Source of the DNA: Acinetobacter gyllenbergii CIP 110306 = MTCC 11365
Lineage (GTDB): Bacteria; Pseudomonadota; Gammaproteobacteria; Pseudomonadales; Moraxellaceae
Reading direction: 5' to 3'
Length of the DNA stretch: 64,000 nucleotides
Assembly: GCF_000413855.1 (NCBI RefSeq)
Contig: NZ_ATGG01000061.1
Location: 118,192 to 182,191 of the forward strand
Shown: positions 6,587 to 16,145 of the stretch, piece after piece
How positions within the stretch are numbered: the stretch's first letter is position 1
How the letters are laid out: each line of letters begins with the position of its first letter
Made by a program: the position numbers and the translations under genes
Notes under the pieces: generated by a model
Seen by the model: only the letters and a program-made list of their open reading frames with translations
Database searches by the model: none
Told to the model about the DNA's origin: nothing

Positions 6587-8581
6587 TTATAATGCACCAT
6601 TACCTAACACAATGCCCTCACGGCGTGGGTCGACTCCACCAGCATATTTGCTTTGCTTATCAATTTTGACTTTCATAATCGTGGCAATACCACTGGTTTG
6701 TGCTGTATTGGAAATGCCATGGCCTTTGGCTTTTAAGCCATCAATCAATTCAAGCAAGGATAATTGGTCATTTGAGCTATCAATATTGGTGTTTGGGCTA
6801 TTGGTTGCGCCGAAGTTCACCAACGATGTCGCCTGCTGTGCATTCAGGTTCCAGTCCAATGCCCCAACCAAGGTTTTGACCACATATTGAATAATGGTTC
6901 CGCCACCCGGTGAACCTGTAGCCATATAAAACTCATCAGCTGTGGTGCCTTTAAATACTAAAGTGGGCGCCATAGTACTGCGTGGACGTTTACCACCTTC
7001 GACCCGATTCGCCAACAAAGCACCTGTTTGATCGACAGGGTTGGCACTGAAGTCGGTTAGCTGATTGGATAACAAGAAGCCATCCACCATATGGAATGAC
7101 CCCATACTGGATTCAACCGTCGATGTCATCGAAACCACATTGCCATAGGCATCGACGATAGTAAACTGAGTGGTGCCATGCTCTACTGTCGTATCAACAC
7201 CTGAATTTGAGTCGAATTGACCTGCTTGCGCAACGCCCATACTTTGGTTCGGATTAATCAGTGCAGCACGTTGTTTTAAATAGTTTTTATCAATCAGACT
7301 AGTAATACCTTTTGCTGGTAATGGCACAAAATCAGTATCTGCAACATATTTGTCACGGTCTGCATAGGCCAAGCGTTCCGTTTCAGAAACCAAATGCACG
7401 CCCATAACATCAGGGATCCCACCCTCATTTTCTGGATTTTGGGGTGGATATTTACTCATATCAAAATTTTCTAAAATGCCCAGCGTTTGTGCAACTGCAA
7501 TTCCACCTGATGATGGTGGTGGCATGGTACAGACATAGTAACGATCACGGTAAGTGCTACAGATTGGCGTTCGCTTTTTAACTTGATAATTAGATAAGTC
7601 CTGTAAAGTCATCAAGCTTGGGGTAATCGGTGTACGGGCGGCATCATCTCCGATTGTTTGTCCAGCCTTTGCCACGATATTCTCTGCCATCGCCCCACTG
7701 TACATGGCTTTCGCACCTTGACTTGCCAGTGCTTCCAACGTTTTGGCATAGGCTTTATTGGTCATGGTTTCACCGACTTTACGAGGCGTACCATCTGGGT
7801 AGAAATAAGTCGCTACCGCATTGGCATCCAGTGCCAAATGGTCGGCATTACTTGCAATAGCATCGGCCAGACGCCCCGGAATGCGAAAACCATGATCGGC
7901 CAGATCAATGGCTTGATTAAAAAGCTGATCCCATTTCAGTTTGCCATGTTCCTGTTGTGCCTGTTCCAATAAACGCATTACCCCAGGTACCCCAATCGAA
8001 CGTCCACTACGGCGAGTACTTGGCACTGGTGCAGGAGATGCTGGATCATGTATGTCCTGTCGGATCAGATAGTATTCATTGGCCGCAGCAGGTGCAGTCT
8101 CTCGCCCATCATAGGCAGTGACAGTTTTACTTTTCGCATCGTAATACATCATAAAGCCGCTACCTGCGATGGTACTGGACTGCGGTTCTACTAAACCCAA
8201 AACTGCTTGAACAGCAACTGCAGCATCCACCGCACTTCCACCTGCTTTTAAAATTTCACAGCCTGCCTTTACTGCCAACGGCGTATTCGCGACCACCATA
8301 TATTTATCAGCATATTTCACCGTATTATTTAATCGATAACCAGATGCACCTTCGGGTGCTGCTGGATCACCATTCTGATTGGAACCTACCACCACACTAG
8401 AGCCATCCTGTGCCAATTTGCTGCAACTGCTAGGGTCTTGATCAATGATCAGATTGGAATTTGAAGGCTGATCTGTATTTGAATCTTTGCTTGCTTGATC
8501 TGATGAGGTGTCATTTCCGCATCCCTGTAATATACCAACAGCCAATAAACTGCTGAAAAAAAATGAATATCTATGATTCAC
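6587..8581 (-). CDS. ggt: Gamma-glutamyltransferase (lipoprotein)
   Basis: The 664-residue protein transfers or hydrolyses gamma-glutamyl groups, for example from glutathione. A signal sequence ends in the lipobox LQGC (C21), then a Ser/Asp/Asn-rich linker, then the N-terminal nucleophile hydrolase fold. The autoprocessing site is HGTTQFTIVD: T470 is the expected nucleophile and would start the small subunit (470-664). SPGGGTIIQ near the C-terminus is also typical of the family. It is longer than E. coli GGT because of the lipoprotein leader and linker, and would be anchored to a membrane facing the periplasm. A weak hairpin at about 6556-6582 may end the transcript. Confidence 0.93.
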   Translation of the reverse strand: MNHRYSFFFSSLLAVGILQGCGNDTSSDQASKDSNTDQPSNSNLIIDQDPSSCSKLAQDGSSVVVGSNQNGDPAAPEGASGYRLNNTVKYADKYMVVANTPLAVKAGCEILKAGGSAVDAAVAVQAVLGLVEPQSSTIAGSGFMMYYDAKSKTVTAYDGRETAPAAANEYYLIRQDIHDPASPAPVPSTRRSGRSIGVPGVMRLLEQAQQEHGKLKWDQLFNQAIDLADHGFRIPGRLADAIASNADHLALDANAVATYFYPDGTPRKVGETMTNKAYAKTLEALASQGAKAMYSGAMAENIVAKAGQTIGDDAARTPITPSLMTLQDLSNYQVKKRTPICSTYRDRYYVCTMPPPSSGGIAVAQTLGILENFDMSKYPPQNPENEGGIPDVMGVHLVSETERLAYADRDKYVADTDFVPLPAKGITSLIDKNYLKQRAALINPNQSMGVAQAGQFDSNSGVDTTVEHGTTQFTIVDAYGNVVSMTSTVESSMGSFHMVDGFLLSNQLTDFSANPVDQTGALLANRVEGGKRPRSTMAPTLVFKGTTADEFYMATGSPGGGTIIQYVVKTLVGALDWNLNAQQATSLVNFGATNSPNTNIDSSNDQLSLLELIDGLKAKGHGISNTAQTSGIATIMKVKIDKQSKYAGGVDPRREGIVLGNGAL

Positions 8582-8846
8582 GTGATAACTCCATTATATA
8601 TACCTGCCTATCCATGCAATTTTCATGCTAGTTTATTTGTTTTCAGGTATAGAGGTTTTAATCTTTGATAAAAATAAACTTTTAATAATATTCAATGATT
8701 CTAGTCTTTATCTGCTATGCCCAGTAATATCCTTCCTTGTCATTACAATATAATCCTTATCACTTTCAACTGGATTCTGGCATGCTTTCTTTAGAAAAAA
8801 ATAGGCAAAATCTATCAATTTCAGTTTAAACACTATTTTTATACAT

Positions 8847-8877
8847 AAAAAAAGCATCTTCTAAGAGATGCTTTTTT
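8847..8877 (-). terminator. emrB-side terminator
   Basis: GCATCT (8854-8859) pairs with AGATGC (8866-8871), flanked by seven A and six T. It lies 12 bases past the stop of the efflux gene on the minus strand. The 8582-8888 gap otherwise holds only AT-rich sequence with the ggt promoter. Confidence 0.75.
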
Positions 8878-8888
8878 CTTCAAAATAT

Positions 8889-10415
8889 CTAGTGCGTTGG
8901 CATGCCACCCGTATTGCCTTTCGGCTTTGGACTCATCCAGATCAGAGCACTGGCAAACACAAACACAATCGCTAACAGCATAAATACATGATTGGCAGAC
9001 ATGGTAATCGCCTCTTTATCCACCAGATTGGCAATCGTGGCGAGTGTCGCATCAGAAGAGAATCCATTCTGCAATAAGGTATTTTGTACTTCTTGCGGAT
9101 GCAAGTTATTCACCATTTCACTGCGCGCCACTTTGGCATGATCATCCCAGATCGTCACAGCAATTGAAGCCCCAATCGCCCCTGCCATGGTTCTCAAGAA
9201 ATTCATCAAACCTGCAGCCGATGCCATTTCCTGTGGCAAGACTGAGCCCATTGCAATATTTGACAGTGGGATGAAGAAGAATGGCACTGCAAAGCCCTGC
9301 AAGATTTGTGGCCATGCCAAAGACATAAAGTCGGCATCTGTGACCCAAAAAGCACGCATTAAAGTTACCACACCTAAGAGCGCCAAACCGAAACTTGCTA
9401 ATGCACGCGGGTCATATTTGGTCGACAACTTGGCCACAATTGGCGACATGGTCAGACTGCCAAAGCCCATGGTGGCGGTGAGATAGCCAGCCCAGGTAGC
9501 GGTATAACCCAAATTAATCTGTAGCCACTGTGGAATCAGTACAATACTGCCAAAAAAGGAACCGAAACCAAAGGCCAACGCCAGTACCGACACGGCGAAG
9601 CCCCGATGTCGGAACACATACAGATTGACCACGGGATGCTTCTCGGTCAGCTCCCAAATCATAAACACGATAAAGCCAACCACTGCGATCAAAGCCAGCA
9701 TGATAATACTGCTGCTATTAAACCAATCACGTTCATGCCCGAGATCGAGCATCAATTGCAATGCGCCAATCCAGAGTACTAGCAGGCCTAGACCAATCGC
9801 ATCAATTCGCAGTTTTTCAGTCTTGGTTTCAGCCACCGACAACAAACGTATCGCGGCTAAAACACAGAAGATCCCGACAGGAATATTGATAAAGAAAATC
9901 CAATGCCAAGACAGATTGTCACTGATGAGTCCACCAAGGATCGGCCCTAAAATCGGCCCAATGACTGTAGTCATCGCCCAGAGACCCATCGCTTGTGCAT
10001 GCTTTTCAGGTGGGAAAATCCGCATCAATAGTGTTTGGCTCAGTGGCATCAATGGTCCACCACACAGACCTTGTCCTATACGGAAAAACACCAGCATTTC
10101 CAATGAAGTCGCCAAACCACACAGGAATGAAAAAAAGGTAAAGCCAATCAACCCGAACACAAATACACGAACCGTACCAAAGCGCCCTGCGAGCCAACCC
10201 GTTAACGGTACACAAATCGCTTCTGCAACAGCATAGGAGGTAATCACCCATGTGCCTTGGGAACTGGAAACTGCAAGATTTCCAGTAATATGTGGGACTG
10301 AGACATTGGCAATGGTGGTATCTAGGACCACCATAAAATTTGATAGGGCGATCACAAACGCTGCTAGCAGTAAGCGCCCGCCACTGAGTTCTGCAAATGG
10401 ATTTTGCGTTTTCAT
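8889..10415 (-). CDS. emrB: EmrB/QacA-type MFS efflux transporter (DHA2, 14 TM)
   Basis: The 508-residue integral membrane protein has about 14 hydrophobic segments. It shows the DHA2 motif DTTIANVSVPHI in helix 1, the loop LAGRFGTVRVF (motif A) and GPILGPILGGLI (motif C, typical of drug/H+ antiporters). It follows the membrane-fusion gene by 6 bases on the same strand, the standard emrAB arrangement, and would pump substrates out together with an outer membrane channel encoded elsewhere. Substrates are unknown. The location beside the anthranilate genes could mean export of aromatic compounds, but this is an inference. Confidence 0.88.
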   Translation of the reverse strand: MKTQNPFAELSGGRLLLAAFVIALSNFMVVLDTTIANVSVPHITGNLAVSSSQGTWVITSYAVAEAICVPLTGWLAGRFGTVRVFVFGLIGFTFFSFLCGLATSLEMLVFFRIGQGLCGGPLMPLSQTLLMRIFPPEKHAQAMGLWAMTTVIGPILGPILGGLISDNLSWHWIFFINIPVGIFCVLAAIRLLSVAETKTEKLRIDAIGLGLLVLWIGALQLMLDLGHERDWFNSSSIIMLALIAVVGFIVFMIWELTEKHPVVNLYVFRHRGFAVSVLALAFGFGSFFGSIVLIPQWLQINLGYTATWAGYLTATMGFGSLTMSPIVAKLSTKYDPRALASFGLALLGVVTLMRAFWVTDADFMSLAWPQILQGFAVPFFFIPLSNIAMGSVLPQEMASAAGLMNFLRTMAGAIGASIAVTIWDDHAKVARSEMVNNLHPQEVQNTLLQNGFSSDATLATIANLVDKEAITMSANHVFMLLAIVFVFASALIWMSPKPKGNTGGMPTH

Positions 10416-10421
10416 GGCTGA

Positions 10422-11570
10422 TTACTTCGATGCAAGATCAATATCTGCTTGCATCGACAAACCAACGCGCAATGGATGCTCTGCAAGTTCTTTTGGATCA
10501 AGGCTGATACGTACAGGTAAACGCTGGACCACTTTAATCCAGTTACCTGTGGCATTTTGTGCAGGAATCAAGGCAAATGCCGCTCCTGTACCGCCAGAAA
10601 AACCTTGTACAACGCCGTGATACACCACGTCATCGCCATACAAATCAGAGCGTAAAGTCACTTGCTGTCCGGCTTTGACTTTCGCCAATTGACTTTCTTT
10701 GTAGTTGGCATCGACATACAGTGCAGAGACAGGTACCACCGACATCATTACTGTACCCGGCGCAACCCGTTGTCCAATCTGAATATTACGGCGTGCGATG
10801 ACACCATCGACAGGCGCACGAATCACCGTCCGTTCTAAATCCAATGCCGCTTGTTCCACATGTGCTTTTGCAACTAAAACATCAGGTGTAGAGGCTTCAT
10901 TCACCCCTTGAATCAAAGCTTCATTGGCAGCATAGGTACTTTCAGCCGCTTTACGGCTTGAGGTCGCTTGTGCCAAGCCTGCTTGAGCTAAATCCAGACT
11001 GGCTTTTGCCGTCGAAACCGCACTTTGTGCCTTGCTTAATTCTTCTTTAGAAATTGCACCCGATGCAGCCAGTTCATTACGACGATTCAACTCCAGTGCA
11101 GCACGATCATAATCGGCTTGTGCCTTGGTCACTTGCGCCTGCGCACTGGTGATTTCATCATTACGCACCACCACTTGTGAGTTTAATGAGCTGCTATTGG
11201 CTTGGCTTTGTTTATATTGGCGTTGTGCTTTAGCAAGTTCTGCCTGCGCCTGTGCCAATTGAATCTTGGCATCACGTTCATCAATACGCACCAACACATC
11301 GCCTTGTTTGACCTGTTGGGTCTCTTTAACCAATACCTCAGCCACTTGCCCACTGACCATTGAGGTGATTTGTGCAGTTTCTGCACCCACATAAGCATTG
11401 TCTGTACTAACCGAATGATTAAAGAATAACGCCCAAATACCATACAGAATTGCAGCGAGAATGAGAATGAGTGCGAAAAATCCAAGGAATTTTTTACGTT
11501 TTGCTTTCATTGCATCATCTGATGCCGAATCTGAAGCAGCATCCTGCTGGTTGGCTTGAGCGTCAGTCAT
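10422..11570 (-). CDS. emrA: EmrA-type membrane fusion protein (HlyD family)
   Basis: The 382-residue protein has one N-terminal membrane segment (about 30-50), the biotinyl-lipoyl motif beginning VSGQVAEVLVKETQQVKQGD, a long alpha-helical coiled coil (about 95-215, rich in Ala, Gln and Lys), and a beta-barrel after VIRAPVDGVIARRNIQIGQ. This is the periplasmic adaptor of a tripartite efflux pump and pairs with the MFS protein downstream. A gap of about 470 bases separates it from the divergent AraC-type regulator. No operator could be identified. Confidence 0.88.
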   Translation of the reverse strand: MTDAQANQQDAASDSASDDAMKAKRKKFLGFFALILILAAILYGIWALFFNHSVSTDNAYVGAETAQITSMVSGQVAEVLVKETQQVKQGDVLVRIDERDAKIQLAQAQAELAKAQRQYKQSQANSSSLNSQVVVRNDEITSAQAQVTKAQADYDRAALELNRRNELAASGAISKEELSKAQSAVSTAKASLDLAQAGLAQATSSRKAAESTYAANEALIQGVNEASTPDVLVAKAHVEQAALDLERTVIRAPVDGVIARRNIQIGQRVAPGTVMMSVVPVSALYVDANYKESQLAKVKAGQQVTLRSDLYGDDVVYHGVVQGFSGGTGAAFALIPAQNATGNWIKVVQRLPVRISLDPKELAEHPLRVGLSMQADIDLASK

Positions 11571-12043
11571 AAGTTATTCCTGAAAATTAAAGAGATTTTT
11601 AACTTTTGGTTTAATCAGCCGATCAGTTTAATTTTGAAAACTTAACTGAATGTTAAAAAACCCAAAATGAAAAATAAGAACAAAAACCATTTCGCATTTT
11701 AACGATAAAAAATCATATGACGAGATTAAAAAAAATAACTGATGCGTTCAATTCTTATAAATTGATATTTTAATGATAATAAGAAACTTAAATTTTGGGT
11801 TCTAAGCAAGTGATCTTCGTCGTCTCCTCAGACACCACAATGCTTAACATACCTATAAAGCATGAAGATATATGTGGAATAGGCTTGTGTATTTGGCTGG
11901 ATTTGTTCTAATGAACTCAGGTGGAATATTGATTTTTGCACATCAATTCATTTTTCCACGCGAGAAAAACGCGGTCATTTATGGATCAGAATGGCATTTT
12001 TCTTGCTGCTAAAACAACAAACACTTCGCTAGGTGAAAGGACG
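11571..12043. other. Divergent promoter region between emrA and an AraC-type regulator
   Basis: About 470 AT-rich bases with promoters expected in both directions. No tRNA, strong terminator or clear operator is recognised. An in-frame upstream ATG for the regulator exists at 11936, but the intervening translation does not look like the family. Confidence 0.4.
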
Positions 12044-13030
12044 ATGACATCACTCAGCCAAAACATGGATCTTATCCATCATTCCCATCAAGCCGACTTT
12101 GCTCAAGACCTGATGTCAATGATCTGTGGTGAACACCGCTTGGATACCCTTTGTCGAGAAACACTCGATTTTCATTATGACGGGATTCGTTTACCGCATA
12201 AAAAAATGGCGATCGGGACCATCAGCTATGGAGCCAATGTCGCCATCAATATTGCCAACCTAAAGGCCTATAGCATCAGCCTGCCCTTTCACGGCAAACA
12301 AACGCTCAGTATCCGTGGTGCAAAATACCAATCCGATGCACAAACTGGTTTGATTGTCTCCAATCAGGACTTACAGGATTTGGTCATCAATCAGGACTGT
12401 CAAAAATTTCAGGTGGTCATTCCTGAAAATAGCTTGCAACTGGTGCTGTCCGAACTTCTCAATCAACCAATTGAAGAAGCCATCGTATTTAACCCTGAAA
12501 TTTCCTTGTCGATGACTGGCTTGATGCAAGCATGGTGGCACAATATTGAAAATTTCTTGCAGTTAAAATCGCATTATGCTGACTTCTCAGGCCTACCCAT
12601 GTTTTCCGAGGACTATGAAAATTTTGTGATTAAAGCCCTGCTACTGTCTCAGGAGAATAATTATTCTGCGGCGCTACATGAACGCTGCAACCGAGCTGAG
12701 CCTGCCTATCTGCGTAAAGTAAAAAACTTTATCATTCAGCATGCCCATGAAGCCCTCAATGCTGAAAGCTTACACACGTTGGCAGGTGTGTCTAAATCCA
12801 AACTCTATGAAGAATTTCAGCAGCATTATGGCCTGAGTCCAATGGCCTATCTACGTAAATATCGCCTACAGCAAATCTATAAAATATTGAGCAATGCCGC
12901 TAAGCATCAAAAAATTTCCATCTCTAAACTGGCTTATGATTGGGGCTTTAACCACCTCAGCCGTTTTGCTCAGGAATATAAGGATGAATTTGGGGAAAAA
13001 CCAAGTGAAACCCGAAATAAACATGAGTGA
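12044..13030 (+). CDS. AraC/XylS-family transcriptional regulator, probably of anthranilate catabolism
   Basis: The 328-residue protein has an AraC_binding_2-like N-terminal half and two C-terminal helix-turn-helix motifs (LHTLAGVSKSKLYEEFQQHYG and the second around KLAYDWGFNHLSRFAQEYKDEFG). I chose ATG 12044 because AGGTGAAAGGA precedes it. A longer in-frame start at 11936 adds sequence of unlikely composition. The size and type match AntR of Pseudomonas, the activator of antABC. It converges on the transporter and antCBA genes and diverges from emrAB, so it may regulate either set. A role in ant regulation is favoured but unproven. Confidence 0.8.
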   Translation: MTSLSQNMDLIHHSHQADFAQDLMSMICGEHRLDTLCRETLDFHYDGIRLPHKKMAIGTISYGANVAINIANLKAYSISLPFHGKQTLSIRGAKYQSDAQTGLIVSNQDLQDLVINQDCQKFQVVIPENSLQLVLSELLNQPIEEAIVFNPEISLSMTGLMQAWWHNIENFLQLKSHYADFSGLPMFSEDYENFVIKALLLSQENNYSAALHERCNRAEPAYLRKVKNFIIQHAHEALNAESLHTLAGVSKSKLYEEFQQHYGLSPMAYLRKYRLQQIYKILSNAAKHQKISISKLAYDWGFNHLSRFAQEYKDEFGEKPSETRNKHE

Positions 13031-13044
13031 ACACTCTTAAATAT

Positions 13045-13075
13045 AAAAAAGCCCAGTCAACATACTGGGCTTTTT
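13045..13075. terminator. Bidirectional terminator between the regulator and transporter genes
   Basis: GCCCAGT and ACTGGGC form a 7-base stem with A-run and T-run flanks. It lies between two convergent genes and serves both. Confidence 0.85.
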
Positions 13076-13078
13076 CCA

Positions 13079-14413
13079 TTAACTGGTGCTTAACACTGGA
13101 TTGGCTTTATTGTTCTGATGCATGGCTTTTAAACTCAAGGCAATGAAAGCAATCAAGGTCGGCAAAGCCAACAGATAGAAAATTCCGCCAAGGCTGATTT
13201 CATAAGTAAAAATATAAGAACCGAAGAATGCCCCAAAGATGGCGCCGACACGGCCAATACCATGCATCCATGACACCCCAACCGCACGACATTGCGATGG
13301 ATAAAATAATGCCGCCAAAGGTAATAGAGACGATTGCGCCCCTGTCAGCAATGCCCCGATCAGGAAAATACTGATGCCAAGCAGTAAGATACTGGAACTA
13401 ACGAAGCCCGCAACGATAAACATGATAAATGCAGTCAGGTAAGCATATTTAATCACCAGAGTTGGATTCAGTTTATCCATATACCAGCCCATGATAATGG
13501 CCCCGATCACCCCACCAAAAGGGAATATTGCAGCAATTAAACTAAACTGTTGTGTGCTAAAGCCTGCGGTTTTTAAAATAGTCGGCATCCAGCTGGTTAG
13601 CAAATAGAACACCAAGAGACTCATAAAACAGCACAGCCATAACATCACTGAACCCCATAGATATTTACCTAAAACTGTTTTGACCGGGCTTTCACTGTGG
13701 TCTACATCAAGGTGCGGCAACTCGATTTTGACCGTATCAGCAAAAGCATGACCTTGAATCTTTGCCAGAATCTGTTGTGCTTTGGCTTGCTGCTCTCGTT
13801 TGATCAGATAAGGCACTGATTCAGGTAATTTCAGCAATAAAGCCACCACGAGGAACAAGGGAATAATGCCACCCAAAATCACCACTTTGGCCCAACCCAG
13901 ATTTTCCAGTAAATAAGCAGACAACAGACCGCCACAGGAAATTCCCAACATAAATCCACAACCCGCCAAACCAGTCAGAAAGGCTTTACGTTTCGTAGGC
14001 ATATATTCTGAAACAATCGTACTGATATTTGGCATCGCCGCACCCAAACCCACGCCGGTAATAAAGCGGTAAATCATCAAGTCCTGCGTGGAAGAAGCAA
14101 AACCACATAAGATGGTAAATATGGAAAATAATAAAGTGGTGAACACGATCACCCCTTTACGCCCAAACCGATCTGCCAATGGTCCTGAAATAATTGCACC
14201 GATCGACATCCCCACCAGCGCTGCACTGAGTACGGGTGCCAATTCAGGTTTACTGATGCCCCAATCATCCAGTAAGGCAGGTGCGATAAAACCAATAATT
14301 CCAGTATCTAAACCATCACAAAAAAACACCAAGAAACCTAGTGCAAAGACCAGCCATTGTAGTGGCGATAAGCGGTCACGATTGATTACGGTATTAACAT
14401 CAACTGTCTTCAT
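13079..14413 (-). CDS. Aromatic acid:H+ symporter (MFS, AAHS family, BenK-like)
   Basis: The 444-residue protein has 12 predicted membrane segments. DGLDTGIIGFIAPAL in the first helix and GPLADRFGRKGVIV between helices 2 and 3 are AAHS-family signatures, as in BenK, MucK and PcaK. It lies 181 bases downstream of antC, on the same strand but after a terminator-like hairpin, so it may be expressed separately or by read-through. Given its neighbours, anthranilate or a related aromatic acid is the likely substrate. Benzoate is also possible by similarity to BenK. Confidence 0.82.
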   Translation of the reverse strand: MKTVDVNTVINRDRLSPLQWLVFALGFLVFFCDGLDTGIIGFIAPALLDDWGISKPELAPVLSAALVGMSIGAIISGPLADRFGRKGVIVFTTLLFSIFTILCGFASSTQDLMIYRFITGVGLGAAMPNISTIVSEYMPTKRKAFLTGLAGCGFMLGISCGGLLSAYLLENLGWAKVVILGGIIPLFLVVALLLKLPESVPYLIKREQQAKAQQILAKIQGHAFADTVKIELPHLDVDHSESPVKTVLGKYLWGSVMLWLCCFMSLLVFYLLTSWMPTILKTAGFSTQQFSLIAAIFPFGGVIGAIIMGWYMDKLNPTLVIKYAYLTAFIMFIVAGFVSSSILLLGISIFLIGALLTGAQSSLLPLAALFYPSQCRAVGVSWMHGIGRVGAIFGAFFGSYIFTYEISLGGIFYLLALPTLIAFIALSLKAMHQNNKANPVLSTS

Positions 14414-14554
14414 CTTTATTCCCTTAAAAGCAAATTCTGTTAAAACTTCTGTTGGTTAGATAAATAAAAAAGCTTGAATAAATCTCTCCTTCAGAGTCGT
14501 CTGATTGCATACATCCGATATTTTTAATGTTGAGGATGATGTTTTTGATGAATG

Positions 14555-14587
14555 AAAAAAGGGATGGTCATTACGATGTTCCACCCC
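14555..14587 (-). terminator. Terminator after antC
   Basis: On the minus strand GGGGTGG pairs with CCATCCC (one G-T pair) and is followed by six T. It lies 7 bases after the antC stop, between antC and the transporter gene. Confidence 0.65.
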
Positions 14588-14594
14588 TCTTCGA

Positions 14595-15641
14595 TTAAGC
14601 ATCGAGTGCAATACATGCACTGTTGCTTTGTAAAAACTTCTCGCTATAGAGACGGTAATTACTTAATGCTTGCTCATCCAGCCAGCATTTGACCGCTTCG
14701 ATCATCGGCGGTGGCCCGCATAAATACATATCAAAAGCTTGTTCCGCGAGTTGATCACGATTTAAGTGCTGATGGATATAACCTGTTTTGCCTGTCCACG
14801 TCTCTGAAGATTGGGTGACGATAGGTTGATAGTTAAAATGCGGCATCCGTTCTGCATAGGCCTGTAACCGCGATTGCTCGCATAAGTCGGCTGCCTGATT
14901 GACCCCGTAATACAACTGAATTGCGGGTGCATCGACTTGCTCGGCAATATTGTCCAGCATACCTAAAAAAGCAGATAGACCTGTGCCGCCTGCAATAAAC
15001 ACTAGCGGTCGCTCTACTTCACGTAAATAGAAACTGCCCAAAGGTGCTTCCATCATGATGGTTTGCCCCACTTGGCAACGTTCACGTAAATAATTACTCA
15101 TGATCCCATCAGGCAATAAGCGAATTAAAAATTGCAGTTGATTGTCTGGATTGGGTCGATTGGCAAAGGAATAAGAACGCCAATCTTCTGTCTCAGGGAT
15201 TTGCAAACGGGCATATTGACCGGGTAGAAACTCAAGTTGCTTGGCAGATGAACTGGCATCGACATGCAGGATGGCGGTGGTCTCTGACACCAGTTCAAGC
15301 TTGGTCACTTTGCTGGCAATTTTCAGTGTCTCACCAGCGTTGCAGATTTCAGAACTATGATCAAAATAAAAGGCCGCATTGGATTTGACCCGCGTTTGGC
15401 AAGCCAGCATTTTACGCTCAGCCAAATCACGCTCACTCAACGCATCTTCATCGACATATTCCTGTTCATAAATACCAGTTTCGCATTGGCCCTGACAGGT
15501 TCCGCACACGCCCTCACGACAATCCAAGGGTAAATTGATGCCTTGACGAATTGCTGCATTCAACAGTAACTCATCCTCTTGAACTGAAATAAAAAAGGTT
15601 TTCCCATCGGCAAAATTAAGTGCAACTGAATGTCCCATCAT
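14595..15641 (-). CDS. antC: Anthranilate 1,2-dioxygenase, electron-transfer component
   Basis: This reductase (348 residues) passes electrons from NADH to the oxygenase. The N-terminal plant-type 2Fe-2S domain has cysteines at about 41, 46, 49 and 81 (CREGVCGTC, then LACQTR). The FAD-binding domain contains RSYSFANR, and the NAD-binding domain contains GGTGLSAFLGML. The order ferredoxin, FAD, NAD is that of the BenC/AntC group. GGGAG precedes a doubled ATG at 15641/15638, so the exact start is uncertain by one codon. It follows antB by 9 bases. The missing benD next to it favours AntC over BenC. Confidence 0.88.
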   Translation of the reverse strand: MMGHSVALNFADGKTFFISVQEDELLLNAAIRQGINLPLDCREGVCGTCQGQCETGIYEQEYVDEDALSERDLAERKMLACQTRVKSNAAFYFDHSSEICNAGETLKIASKVTKLELVSETTAILHVDASSSAKQLEFLPGQYARLQIPETEDWRSYSFANRPNPDNQLQFLIRLLPDGIMSNYLRERCQVGQTIMMEAPLGSFYLREVERPLVFIAGGTGLSAFLGMLDNIAEQVDAPAIQLYYGVNQAADLCEQSRLQAYAERMPHFNYQPIVTQSSETWTGKTGYIHQHLNRDQLAEQAFDMYLCGPPPMIEAVKCWLDEQALSNYRLYSEKFLQSNSACIALDA

Positions 15642-15650
15642 GATGCTCCC

Positions 15651-16142
15651 TTAAACATGATAAAAATCTAAGACCGAATCAATTTTGTCATTCAGCAAAA
15701 TCGTATGCTGTCGGCGAATACGAAATCCTTCTGTAGTAGGTCTTAACAGATAAGTGGCATGTCCATAGAAACAACCTTCCAGACCTTGACGGTTATATAA
15801 AGTGCTCCAACCGACTTTGGCTTCAATCAAACCCTCTGGCAGGGTTTTAACCTGTACATTTTGAATGCTGTGCTGCGTGCGGGGTAAGGGCGTGGCTGAT
15901 GCCGCTTTGCCGGTACGGATACGAAACACGCGATCCTCAAGTCCTGAGCGATCAGCATAATAGATATAAGACAAGCCCTGATTCGGATCTTCGACATAAC
16001 GATGGTCATCAATCCATTGCGGAATGTGATATTCACTATCTTCATCATACAATTCCAGATAGGCATCCCAATCATAACGGTCGCATAGCTCTGATTTCTG
16101 ATAAAGGAATTGTGAAACAGCAAAATGTAATTCAGCAGTCAT
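15651..16142 (-). CDS. antB: Anthranilate 1,2-dioxygenase, small (beta) subunit
   Basis: The 163-residue protein is the structural beta subunit of the ring-hydroxylating oxygenase (NTF2-like fold). Family features include DRYDWDAYLELYDEDSEYHI near the N-terminus, ARTQHSIQN-like sequence (here LPRTQHSIQNV) and a C-terminal RRQHTILLNDKID. The length equals that of known AntB/BenB proteins. The start lies 3 bases after the antA stop, so translation is likely coupled. Confidence 0.9.
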   Translation of the reverse strand: MTAELHFAVSQFLYQKSELCDRYDWDAYLELYDEDSEYHIPQWIDDHRYVEDPNQGLSYIYYADRSGLEDRVFRIRTGKAASATPLPRTQHSIQNVQVKTLPEGLIEAKVGWSTLYNRQGLEGCFYGHATYLLRPTTEGFRIRRQHTILLNDKIDSVLDFYHV

Positions 16143-16145
16143 GGC

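Noticed and set aside
9625..10236. 203-codon plus-strand open frame opposite emrB
   Set aside because: It is an antisense shadow of the efflux gene; its composition is that of a complemented membrane protein.
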